DNA from: Guptibacillus hwajinpoensis
GTDB lineage: Bacteria > Bacillota > Bacilli > Bacillales > Bacillaceae_O
Assembly (NCBI GenBank): GCA_016841765.1
Contig: JAENYN010000002.1
Coordinates: 62,001 to 126,000 of the forward strand
DNA length: 64,000 bases
Direction: 5' to 3'
This document shows positions 1 to 9,187 of this stretch, in pieces. Position numbers and translations under genes: made by a program. How positions within the stretch are numbered: position 1 is the stretch's first letter; each line of letters begins with the position of its first letter. The notes beneath the pieces were generated by a model, which worked only from the letters and a program-made list of their open reading frames with translations, searched no databases and was not told the origin of the DNA.

Positions 1-705
1 CTGCGCAAATCATTCGGTGACCTCGAAGTGCTGAAAGATGTGTCCATCGATGTGCACAAAGGTGAAGTCGTCGTCATCATCGGCGCCAGCGGATCCGGCA
101 AAAGCACCCTGCTCCGCTGCATCAACCAGCTCGAAAAGACGACAGAAGGGGACATTTTCGTTGATGACGAAAAAATCAATGACCAACAATCCGACCTGAA
201 TAAAATCCGCCAGAACCTCGGCATGGTGTTCCAGCAGTTCAACCTGTTCCCGCACATGACGGTGCTGGAAAACCTGATGGTGGCGCCGCTCAATACGGCA
301 AAACGCGACCGGGAAGAAGTGAAGGATTACTCAATGCAGCTGCTGGAGAAAGTGGGGCTGCTCGATAAAAAGAACGAGTACCCTCTCATGCTGTCCGGCG
401 GCCAGCAGCAGCGCGTCGCCATCGCCAGGGCACTCGCCATGAGGCCGAAAGTGATGCTCTTCGACGAACCGACCTCCGCCCTCGACCCGGAATTGATCGG
501 CGAAGTGCTGCAGGTCATGAAAGCCCTCGCCAATGAAGGGATGACAATGGTCTGTGTGACTCATGAAATGGGATTCGCCAGGGAGGTCGCCGACCGGATC
601 TGTTTCATGGAGGACGGGAAGATTGCGGTGGAGGGATCGCCGGAAGAGGTTTTTGGGAGTACGGAGAATGAGCGGCTGCGGTCGTTTTTGCGTGTGTTGG
701 AGTAG
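1..705 (+). CDS. Amino-acid (glutamine-type) ABC transporter ATP-binding protein, 5' end cut by window edge
   Basis: Walker [10 protein letters not shown], signature [16 protein letters not shown], Walker [15 protein letters not shown]; frame is open from base 1 ([15 protein letters not shown]). Confidence 0.93.
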   Translation: MRKSFGDLEVLKDVSIDVHKGEVVVIIGASGSGKSTLLRCINQLEKTTEGDIFVDDEKINDQQSDLNKIRQNLGMVFQQFNLFPHMTVLENLMVAPLNTAKRDREEVKDYSMQLLEKVGLLDKKNEYPLMLSGGQQQRVAIARALAMRPKVMLFDEPTSALDPELIGEVLQVMKALANEGMTMVCVTHEMGFAREVADRICFMEDGKIAVEGSPEEVFGSTENERLRSFLRVLE

Positions 706-745
706 TGGGAAGGGATTTTCTATAATTTAATAATTGGAATTAGAT

Positions 746-775
746 AAGCTTTCCAGATTGATGGGAGGCTTTTTT
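746..775 (+). terminator. Putative intrinsic terminator after the ABC ATPase gene
   Basis: AAGCTTTCC...GGGAGGCTT imperfect stem followed by a T-run. Confidence 0.5.
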
Positions 776-906
776 CTGTTGTAGAAGTGTTCTGGCACAT
801 TTAAAAAGGCTGGCATTATTTATTTGTTGTACCAAAAATGGTCAGGTCTCTTTGTTATTCTATAAATAGAGAGTTTTTGGAAGAGAAACAGAAAGGGGAA
901 AACCAT

Positions 907-1878
907 ATGGCACTTTACAAACTGTCTGAAAGCCAACACTTATCGGAAGGAATCATGGAGAAAGTAAGCGCAGGAAATGTCAATTACGAAAAAGACTTTG
1001 AAAACTGGCTTGAAAACAGTCCGGATGCACTTTTGGATGAATATGAGGGAAATACGATTTTCTGGATCGGGCGGCAGACGAGGGCGGCAATCGGTGATTA
1101 CGGTAAATACCCTGATTTAATGGGGATTGATTCTGAAGGGAATCTTGTTATTGTTGAATTAAAGAAGGGCAGCACCCCTCGCGATGTGGTGGCACAGGCA
1201 CTTGAGTATTCGACGTGGGCTTCCGCTTTATCGGAAACAGAGCTGAATGAAATCTTCCTTTTATACCAGAATGGCAAAGGCCAGAGGAATGCAATTGAAC
1301 TTCGGGACAAGTTTAACGAAGTGTTCTATCCTGATACCCAGGAAAAGGCCGATGTTCAATTTAACCGGAAACAGCGCATTTTCATTATTGCTGAGACTGT
1401 CTCGCCGATTGTCAGAGAAGTAACGGATCATCTCCGGGACCAATATGGGATGGAGGTTTTCTGCATGGAATACACCGTTTATAAAAGCGGCCAGGGTGAG
1501 TATATCATCAGCACCGAACAAATTGGCAGTTCCGCTTCAGTGAAATCATCTTCAGGCCGGTGGAACGAGCCGGTAAAGGTAAAAGAACTGGTGTATGATA
1601 CGGTCCGGAAATTGACGATTTATGATGAAGGAGATGAAACGTTCACTCCTGCCGCCGTTTATAGGGAAATCGCCAAGGACTACCCTGATATCAACCCGAC
1701 CACAGTCCGCTGCCAGTTGATTGCGGATTGTGTGAACCATACTTCGAGAAAGCATTATCCATCGGGCCAGAAGGATTTATACTATCTTGTATCGAAGGGA
1801 AATTATCGGAAATATGATCGCCAGAGGGACGGCGAGTGGAATTGGAAGGGGGAGCCAATAAACGTAACTTCCTCCTAA
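907..1878 (+). CDS. NucS/DUF91-like PD-(D/E)XK endonuclease with C-terminal winged-helix-like region
   Basis: PDLMGIDSEGNLVIVELKKG motif; ATG 907 preceded by GAAAGGGG; ORF track extends upstream to 838. Confidence 0.7.
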   Translation: MALYKLSESQHLSEGIMEKVSAGNVNYEKDFENWLENSPDALLDEYEGNTIFWIGRQTRAAIGDYGKYPDLMGIDSEGNLVIVELKKGSTPRDVVAQALEYSTWASALSETELNEIFLLYQNGKGQRNAIELRDKFNEVFYPDTQEKADVQFNRKQRIFIIAETVSPIVREVTDHLRDQYGMEVFCMEYTVYKSGQGEYIISTEQIGSSASVKSSSGRWNEPVKVKELVYDTVRKLTIYDEGDETFTPAAVYREIAKDYPDINPTTVRCQLIADCVNHTSRKHYPSGQKDLYYLVSKGNYRKYDRQRDGEWNWKGEPINVTSS

Positions 1879-1953
1879 ACTACCAGTCTTAGTTATGCTT
1901 CCCAATGCAAGATAGCATGCATTGGGAAGTTTCAAAAATACTGGAAAACCGAG

Positions 1954-4812
1954 GTGAATCAATTGGATAAACAAGCTATTGAAAAGCAGCTTTACCTGGA
2001 CCATTACCTGGATACAGCCTTCAGTGAATACATAAAGTTTAAAGGGACCGATACATATTATGAACAATACAAGTGGGAAATTTTATCGGAACTGAATGAG
2101 TACTTCAAAAATATAGAAGTTAATGAAATGACCATTCATGAGATTATAGATAAATTAAAAAGAAGCAACCCGCAATCAGGAAGTTTTACACACTGGGGTT
2201 CTCTTGCGGATTTAGAGGAATTCGCAAGTGATCAGCCAAACGAAGCAGCAAACCTTCTTCAAAATTTATATAATGAATCATTGCCGCTTACAGACCGAAT
2301 CGAGAGCTTTGTTAATGCCGGCAAACAATATAAAAAAGACCTAAAACTCGGTGCACCATTATTCGGCTATCTGTTGGCAGCCTATGATTATAAACGGTAT
2401 CCAATATATAAAGAAGGGGTTTTTCAGTCTGTAAAAAAGACATTTGGAATCGATAAAAAGCTGGGTTATGTCGCTGAAAACTATAATTTTTATATGGAAT
2501 TTTGTTCTGTGCTTTTTGAGTATTTAACAAAGCAAATGGATCACCCATCCATGCTTGATGTCCAGGATTTTTTATACTCCATTACAGAATATAAGAATCT
2601 TAAAGTGGAGATAGCCGTTTCATATATTTATCGGTATTCAATGAAACTAAAGAGTTTTTCTGAGGAAGAGCAGATGTTCCTTAATGCAATTGATAAGCTG
2701 GATCCTAAATATCTGCAGGAAAGGCTTGCTGCATACAGCAAAGGGGATAAAGTCAATCAAATACGGTATAAAGTCATACAAGAAGCCCTGTCCGGAAACG
2801 GCCTTACTTCAGAAAAATTAGAGAAGTTTAAGCAAGAAGTAAGCAGTAAGCATGAAAAAAATATATTACATTCGTGGTCAAACTTTTCTATTTTGTTTCA
2901 AATTTACTATGATTCTTTCAAGCTGAGGGTCATAGATGAGTTGTCCAAGATTCATCAGTACATCCGTGAGATGAATGAGTTCTCACATGTTTCCTTTGAC
3001 AAAGACAAAACAATTAATGGGTTCAACTGGAATCGAAATCTGGGAACGACAGAGTGTTGGATTGCAGTTTTCCCTTCAGGCTATGGGAGTCACAAAGAAG
3101 CAGCACAACTTTTTTTAAGCGTTAATGCAAACTTAATAAGGTATGGGCTGGTATATGGCAGTAACAATGAAAAGAGAGGCCAGGATAACTTGGATGACTT
3201 GCGCAGTATAGAGGAATTCTCTGCAAGTAAGTTAAGGGAGAAATGTATAGAGGTGTTCCCAGAATTCTTGCAAGGAAATAATCTAGAAGTATTTAATAAC
3301 GAGATAGTAAAAGATGAAAATCCAGACTACCAAACTGAGATGGCTCATCCATTTTCAGAGATTTTCCAATCATCGGAAGAGGCTGAATGGGCTTTTGAAT
3401 TTATGAAGAACGCGGCAGATACATTAGGTGTCTATGCACCGGGTGATGCACGTCTTGCTGTTACATTTCGCAAGGAATATTACTCGATTCACTTGAACTA
3501 TTGTTCCTGGCTATTATTGGGGTTCTATAACAGTGAAGATAACGATTTGCTAGTACGGATGCCGTTATTTGAAGAAAGGATAAAAGATGCATATGAAGTG
3601 GAATACAGTTTCAGACAGTCTGAAAATGAAGATAAAATTAACTGTTATCTTGTTCCAATCAGTGATCTAAAACCAATGAAACAAGATATAAAAGATAATT
3701 TCAATTCAGCTCTCAAGCAAATTAAAGATCGGTTTGCCGGTCAAACGAAGTCTCAGTACAGAATTTATAATATCCCTGAGATAGAACAGGCAGTATTTGA
3801 AGAGAGAAAAAGAAATGACTTATTTACAAATGGGATTAAAGAAATTACACCAGAATCAGTACCAATTACAATCGATCCAGTAGATTTTTCAAGGGAGCTG
3901 GATTCAGGAAGCTTACACTTCCAGGATAGAGACCTTATCCTAAAACAAGTGAAAACAGCTTTAGCCAGCGGCAAAAACATTATTTTTACGGGACCGCCGG
4001 GAACAGGAAAGTCAAAACTGGCCAAGGAAATATGCAATAGCTATGCTGTCCCATTCACCATGACCACCGCAACCTCTGACTGGTCCACCTACGAAACAAT
4101 CGGAGGATACCGTCCGGACCGGGATGGTACGTTGTCGTTTACTCCAGGGCTGTTTTTAAAATGCTTCAAGGACACATCTACAAACCTCCCAAAAAATGAA
4201 TGGCTGATTATTGATGAAATGAATCGGGCAGATATCGACAAGGCGTTTGGATCGCTGTTTTCGGCTCTTACAGGTGATCCTATTACTCTGGCATTTTCGT
4301 CTGAAAGCGGAAAACAGATCATAGTACGGCCGCAGGATGAACATGAACTGGAAGCCAATGATTATGAGTATGTTATCCCGGAAGATTGGCGGCTCATCGG
4401 CACCATGAACACACTGGATAAGGCCTCATTATATGAAATGAGCTATGCTTTCATGAGGCGTTTTGCATTTATTCCGATCGGCATTCCGAAGAAGATTGAT
4501 GAGGCTCTTGTCCATACGTATCTTACCCACTGGAACCTGAATGATTACGCCTATACTGCAACGCTGGCAGAAGTATGGAAGCTGATTAATACAAAGCGGC
4601 AAATCGGTCCTGCCATTGTCGAAGATATCGCAAAGTTCACTGTAGGGGACGGAGATTTTACATCAGCACTTATCATGTATGTTATGCCACAGTTTGAAGG
4701 ATTGATGGATCATCATATTCTTGAATTTGTGGAAAGAGCGGGACAGCTGGAGGAAGTAAATGAAAATTCACTTAAAGAGTTTGCCGCAGACTTCTTTCAA
4801 ATCGGGGAATAA
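1954..4812 (+). CDS. McrB-like AAA+ restriction ATPase with DUF3578 (MrcB N-terminal)-like region
   Basis: Walker A FTGPPGTGKSK, LIIDEMNRADIDKAFGSLFSAL, GTMNTLDKASLYEMSYAFMRRF; DUF3578-like stretch around aa 360-430. TTG at 1963 is an alternative start. Confidence 0.82.
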   Translation: MNQLDKQAIEKQLYLDHYLDTAFSEYIKFKGTDTYYEQYKWEILSELNEYFKNIEVNEMTIHEIIDKLKRSNPQSGSFTHWGSLADLEEFASDQPNEAANLLQNLYNESLPLTDRIESFVNAGKQYKKDLKLGAPLFGYLLAAYDYKRYPIYKEGVFQSVKKTFGIDKKLGYVAENYNFYMEFCSVLFEYLTKQMDHPSMLDVQDFLYSITEYKNLKVEIAVSYIYRYSMKLKSFSEEEQMFLNAIDKLDPKYLQERLAAYSKGDKVNQIRYKVIQEALSGNGLTSEKLEKFKQEVSSKHEKNILHSWSNFSILFQIYYDSFKLRVIDELSKIHQYIREMNEFSHVSFDKDKTINGFNWNRNLGTTECWIAVFPSGYGSHKEAAQLFLSVNANLIRYGLVYGSNNEKRGQDNLDDLRSIEEFSASKLREKCIEVFPEFLQGNNLEVFNNEIVKDENPDYQTEMAHPFSEIFQSSEEAEWAFEFMKNAADTLGVYAPGDARLAVTFRKEYYSIHLNYCSWLLLGFYNSEDNDLLVRMPLFEERIKDAYEVEYSFRQSENEDKINCYLVPISDLKPMKQDIKDNFNSALKQIKDRFAGQTKSQYRIYNIPEIEQAVFEERKRNDLFTNGIKEITPESVPITIDPVDFSRELDSGSLHFQDRDLILKQVKTALASGKNIIFTGPPGTGKSKLAKEICNSYAVPFTMTTATSDWSTYETIGGYRPDRDGTLSFTPGLFLKCFKDTSTNLPKNEWLIIDEMNRADIDKAFGSLFSALTGDPITLAFSSESGKQIIVRPQDEHELEANDYEYVIPEDWRLIGTMNTLDKASLYEMSYAFMRRFAFIPIGIPKKIDEALVHTYLTHWNLNDYAYTATLAEVWKLINTKRQIGPAIVEDIAKFTVGDGDFTSALIMYVMPQFEGLMDHHILEFVERAGQLEEVNENSLKEFAADFFQIGE

Positions 4813-4815
4813 ATC

Positions 4816-6138
4816 ATGAGCCAAAAAAGTGAACGGATCATAGAGGAAATCAGCGACCTGCTGGCCGTTTATCTTAAGGCCGGAAAGGTTGGATTGAATT
4901 CCTTTATTAAAAAAGCCCATTTGAATATTTCACAGCTGGAGCAGCTTTTGAACATTCACTTTCTTTTAAAAAAAGATGTACAAAAGTTTGTAAATGATTT
5001 ACCATCTCTCATCAGAAGGTTCAAGACATCGACAATGGTGGTGCATGAAACATATATCGGGGAAGTACGCGGACAAATCAACTGGCCGAACACCTTGAAA
5101 GAACGGTACAGGATGAATCCTGAAGATAAAACGATCTTCTCGTGCAATGAACGGAACCGAAACTATGATATTCCTGAAAATCTAGTTTTAAAGGAACTGC
5201 TGTATACAATCTATAACGTCCTGTTTGTGAAAATTGACAGCGAGCGCCTTGAACGTTACGAGTACTTTAAGGAATGGAAAACATTGAAACCGCTGCTGGA
5301 GGAACTGCTGCGGAAAAATGTTTATCTTTCCAGGATCAAAACAGACACTAGAGTCACAGACAGGATGATTCAAAAAACATTAAGGCACCGTAATCCGCTG
5401 TACCAGGAAGCGGCCAGACTGCTCAGAGATTACCGGCAGCTGATGAAAGAAAAGCTTAACGAGAAACTCATCCGTGATCTGCTGACCGAAACGTTTATTT
5501 TCCCGGAAAAAGAAGAAGTGCTCTTTGAATTATACTGGGTCATGCAGCTGATTAAACAGAATACAACCAATGCAGAACTGCAGTTGATTGACGGGAAAAA
5601 CAACCTTGTTGCCAGCTGGGAAAATGATGATTTTATTTATGATATCTATCATGATTCCCAGGGATCACGGGAACTAGCTTTTAATATCAGTACAGAAGAG
5701 GTCAGTGCTTATTCACATCCCTATATAGATAGAAAACTCGCTTCGATAAATCGGGCTGAGAATGCGGCAAAGCAATATTTTGGTTCCGCATTTGATTCTT
5801 CAACGTTTTGGAGCGGGAGGCCTGATATTCTTATAGAGGTTTATCGGAAAGATATAGGTAAGCTTGCCAGGGTGATAATCGGGGAAGTTAAAGATACAGA
5901 GCGGAAGGAATATGCAATTACAGGCCTAAGGGAACTTGTGGATTATATGACGTTTGTTAAAGGGCGGAACGGCAGTTATCTTAATGCTAATCCTGATATG
6001 GAAGTAGAAGGCTTTTTATTTGTCGGGGAAATGGGCCTCCAGTCAGCTGATATCAATCAGATAAAAGTGTTTTCTTTAAAAGGGTACAATCAGGAAGAGC
6101 TATTGTTAAACGATGTTGAAGAAAACTCTTCGTTGTAA
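4816..6138 (+). CDS. McrC-like (DUF2357-type) PD-(D/E)XK nuclease subunit
   Basis: Follows the McrB-like gene by 3 nt; RPDILIEVYRKDIGKLARVIIGEVKDT resembles D-Xn-E-X-K. Confidence 0.68.
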   Translation: MSQKSERIIEEISDLLAVYLKAGKVGLNSFIKKAHLNISQLEQLLNIHFLLKKDVQKFVNDLPSLIRRFKTSTMVVHETYIGEVRGQINWPNTLKERYRMNPEDKTIFSCNERNRNYDIPENLVLKELLYTIYNVLFVKIDSERLERYEYFKEWKTLKPLLEELLRKNVYLSRIKTDTRVTDRMIQKTLRHRNPLYQEAARLLRDYRQLMKEKLNEKLIRDLLTETFIFPEKEEVLFELYWVMQLIKQNTTNAELQLIDGKNNLVASWENDDFIYDIYHDSQGSRELAFNISTEEVSAYSHPYIDRKLASINRAENAAKQYFGSAFDSSTFWSGRPDILIEVYRKDIGKLARVIIGEVKDTERKEYAITGLRELVDYMTFVKGRNGSYLNANPDMEVEGFLFVGEMGLQSADINQIKVFSLKGYNQEELLLNDVEENSSL

Positions 6139-6281
6139 TTTGAATGTTTTAATGCTTTTTCAGGTGTACCGTAAATGGTGCGCCTGTTTTGTTATTATTG
6201 TTATATAGGATAACTTGACTCTGATGGTAAAATGAGGATAAATACATAGATTAAGAAATCAGGATTTCGGGAGGATTACAT

Positions 6282-6608
6282 ATGCCAGTATATAACAAGC
6301 TTGTCCGTGACTTCATTCCTCAGATTATAGAAAAAACAGGAAAAAATTATTCAACCAGAACTTTATCTGATAAAGAATACATAACTTCACTCCGCCGGAA
6401 GCTTACAGAAGAAGTGGAGGAATACTTCGAAACGACCAACAATGAAAACGCTGTCGAAGAACTTGCCGATGTTCTTGAATTGATCCATGCTCTGGCAAAA
6501 ACCCATGGGTCATCAATAGAACAAGTGGAAGAAGCCCGAAAACAAAAGGCCGAAAAAAGAGGCGGCTTCAACGACAAAATTTTCTTGATCGAGGTAGAAG
6601 ATGAGTAA
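6282..6608 (+). CDS. MazG-like nucleoside triphosphate pyrophosphohydrolase (phosphoribosyl-ATP pyrophosphohydrolase-like)
   Basis: MPVYNKLVRDFIPQIIEKTG; EEVEEYFETTNNENAVEELADVLELIHALA (ExxE...ExxD metal motif). Confidence 0.82.
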   Translation: MPVYNKLVRDFIPQIIEKTGKNYSTRTLSDKEYITSLRRKLTEEVEEYFETTNNENAVEELADVLELIHALAKTHGSSIEQVEEARKQKAEKRGGFNDKIFLIEVEDE

Positions 6609-9048
6609 AATCAAACTGGTTACTGAAAACATACAGAACCAGATCATAAAAGGAATCACTGAATCTGCCACCATTTATATCCTGACCTCGTTTGTAATGA
6701 AATCAGGGGTCCAGCTGCTTAAACCCGATTTACTGGATGCGGCAAAACGGGGTGCGGATATAAAAATATGCACCGGTGACTACTTATTTGTTTCGCAGCC
6801 CGAGGCGCTGAAAGAACTATTGTTACCGGATTATGAGAATATTGAAGTGCGTTTGTGGAGGAGCAATGGGATTTCTTTTCATCCAAAGGCATACTTGTTT
6901 AAAAATGAAAAGGAAGGCACCTTTATTGTAGGCTCCTCCAATCTTTCACGTTCAGCCCTTACTACGGGGGTTGAATGGAATTTAGTCATGGAAAAGGATG
7001 CGGAACCGGATACATATGAAGATGCTGTAGACAGGTTTTTGAAGGTTTTTTATGATGACCTTACGATTCCCGTAAATGAAGAAACGGTAAAAGCATATGA
7101 AAAGCAATATGATCAGTATCATCAAAAACACCCGCACCTTGCCAGGTCCTGGGCGAAACAAGAAGAAATCGAAATGATGATTCCTGCTGAAGAAGAAAAC
7201 AGGCGCAGTGGACAAGTTATAGATCCGCCTGAAACATACGATATAAGGATTGAACCACGGCCTGCACAAAAAGAGGCACTGGAAGCGTTATATTCAACTA
7301 TAGAAGAAGATTACAACCGGGCGATGGTCGTGATGGCAACAGGCCTCGGAAAAACTTATCTGGCTGCGTTCTGGGCGAAGAAGTTTAAGCGTGTCCTCTT
7401 CATTGCCCACAGGGAAGAAATCCTGCACCAGGCACATAAATCATTTAACAGGGTCATACCGGATCGGACATACGGGATCTATAACGGAAGAATAAAAGAA
7501 GGAAGCGCCGATACAATTTTCGCTTCCATATATACATTGAGCATGAAAGAGCATCTAGCACACTTTCCGCCTGGTCATTTTGACTTGATCATTGTAGATG
7601 AATTTCACCATGCAGCTGCCAAGTCGTATGAACGAGTTCTTAATCATTTCAAGCCACAGTTCCTTCTGGGAATTACAGCAACTCCCGACCGAATGGATGG
7701 AAAAGATGTTTATGCCATCTGCGACGGCAACGTCGCTTTCCAAATGCATTTCATTAAGGCAATCCAACACGGCTGGCTGGCGCCGTTCCATTACTATGGG
7801 GTTTACGATGATACCGATTATTCGCAGATTACCTGGCTCGGCACAAAATACGACCAGGCAGAACTTCTGGCAGCCCAGCTGAGGGATGAAACAGCGGAGA
7901 ATATAATTCAGGCGTGGGAAAAGCATAAGCAAACAAGAACGATTGGATTCTGTTCTTCAATTAAACAAGCCCAATTCCTGTCTGATTATTTTAATAGTAA
8001 AGGATATCACACAATCAGCCTTCATTCACAGACTGTCGATATTGGCAGGAGTGAGGCCATTCAGAAGCTGGAAAAGGGCGAAATTGATGTCATCTTTACC
8101 GTCGATCTATTTAATGAAGGTGTCGATATTCCTCCTGTGGATACCCTGCTCTTTGTCAGGCCGACTGAATCTCTGACTGTCTTTACGCAACAGGTAGGGC
8201 GCGGCCTCCGTTTGCATGACGGCAAGCAGCATTGCACCATCATCGATTTAATCGGAAACTATCGAAATGCGGATATTAAACTGAGTCTATTTGATACAGA
8301 AAGAGCAGATAGCAAACAGAAAAAGAAAAAGGCCACAGAGCCAGTCGTACCTGAGCAATGCAAAGTTGATCTTGATGTTAACGTTATTAATCTGTTAGAC
8401 GAACTGGCTAAAAAGAAACAGCCAAGGAAGGAAAAACTCCGAGATGCTTATTTTGCTTTAAAAGAGGAATTGGGAAGGCGTCCAACATATCTCGAAATGC
8501 ATTTGCAAGGAAATGTAAACACCAGAGAATACAAGCAAGAATTTAAGTCTTTTGCTGGGTTCCTATACTGGGCAAATGAGTTGAGTGAGCATGAGAGTGA
8601 AGTGTACAGGCGTTACCGGGAGTGGCTTGAAGAAGTTGAGCGGACCGGTATGGCCAAGAGTTATAAGATGGTTTTGTTGAAATATATGCTGAGCAGGGGA
8701 GAGCAGGATTGGTATAAGCCGGTTACTCCGGAGGAGGTTGCTCCGTTTTTTCATAGTTATTTTATGGAGAAGGAATACAGGAAAAAGGCTGATTTCTCGG
8801 ATAAGAAGACGAAGAAGATGTGGGATTATGATCGGGATGCTGTAGCGAAGCTGGTGGCTGAGATGCCAATGAGTAAGTGGAGTGGGAGTTCCAGATCAAT
8901 AGTTTCTTTTAATGATTATATTTTTGAATTGAATTTAGAGATAAAAAAATCCGAGAACCACAAATTGTCTTCTTTTACAAATGAGATCTGTGAATATCGA
9001 CTTAAGAAATATTTTGAGAGAAAAACTGATGAATCAAATAGTATCTAA
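6601..9048 (+). CDS. DEAD/DEAH SF2 helicase with N-terminal phospholipase-D-like nuclease domain
   Basis: HPKAYLFKNEKEGTFIVGSSNLSRSALTTGVEWN (HKD-like), ATGLGKT, VDEFHH, QQVGRGLR; overlaps the MazG-like gene by 8 nt. Confidence 0.85.
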   Translation: MSKIKLVTENIQNQIIKGITESATIYILTSFVMKSGVQLLKPDLLDAAKRGADIKICTGDYLFVSQPEALKELLLPDYENIEVRLWRSNGISFHPKAYLFKNEKEGTFIVGSSNLSRSALTTGVEWNLVMEKDAEPDTYEDAVDRFLKVFYDDLTIPVNEETVKAYEKQYDQYHQKHPHLARSWAKQEEIEMMIPAEEENRRSGQVIDPPETYDIRIEPRPAQKEALEALYSTIEEDYNRAMVVMATGLGKTYLAAFWAKKFKRVLFIAHREEILHQAHKSFNRVIPDRTYGIYNGRIKEGSADTIFASIYTLSMKEHLAHFPPGHFDLIIVDEFHHAAAKSYERVLNHFKPQFLLGITATPDRMDGKDVYAICDGNVAFQMHFIKAIQHGWLAPFHYYGVYDDTDYSQITWLGTKYDQAELLAAQLRDETAENIIQAWEKHKQTRTIGFCSSIKQAQFLSDYFNSKGYHTISLHSQTVDIGRSEAIQKLEKGEIDVIFTVDLFNEGVDIPPVDTLLFVRPTESLTVFTQQVGRGLRLHDGKQHCTIIDLIGNYRNADIKLSLFDTERADSKQKKKKATEPVVPEQCKVDLDVNVINLLDELAKKKQPRKEKLRDAYFALKEELGRRPTYLEMHLQGNVNTREYKQEFKSFAGFLYWANELSEHESEVYRRYREWLEEVERTGMAKSYKMVLLKYMLSRGEQDWYKPVTPEEVAPFFHSYFMEKEYRKKADFSDKKTKKMWDYDRDAVAKLVAEMPMSKWSGSSRSIVSFNDYIFELNLEIKKSENHKLSSFTNEICEYRLKKYFERKTDESNSI

Positions 9049-9136
9049 AATCGATTTTATAAAAATTAAAGAATAAATAGGATTGTAATTTAACTTGGTA
9101 TGGTGTAAGTTTTCGATATGTATTATAATTTAATGA

Positions 9137-9148
9137 GAACGAATGTTC
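9137..9148. promoter_or_regulatory. LexA/DinR-box-like palindrome GAAC-GAAT-GTTC just downstream of a TATAAT
   Basis: AGAACGAATGTTCT has 5-bp inverted arms; TATAAT lies at 9124-9129. Matches the GAACN4GTTC core of the Bacillus SOS box. Confidence 0.45.
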
Positions 9149-9187
9149 TTGTAGTATATACTAAGTTAAAACAGGAGTTGAAAATCC

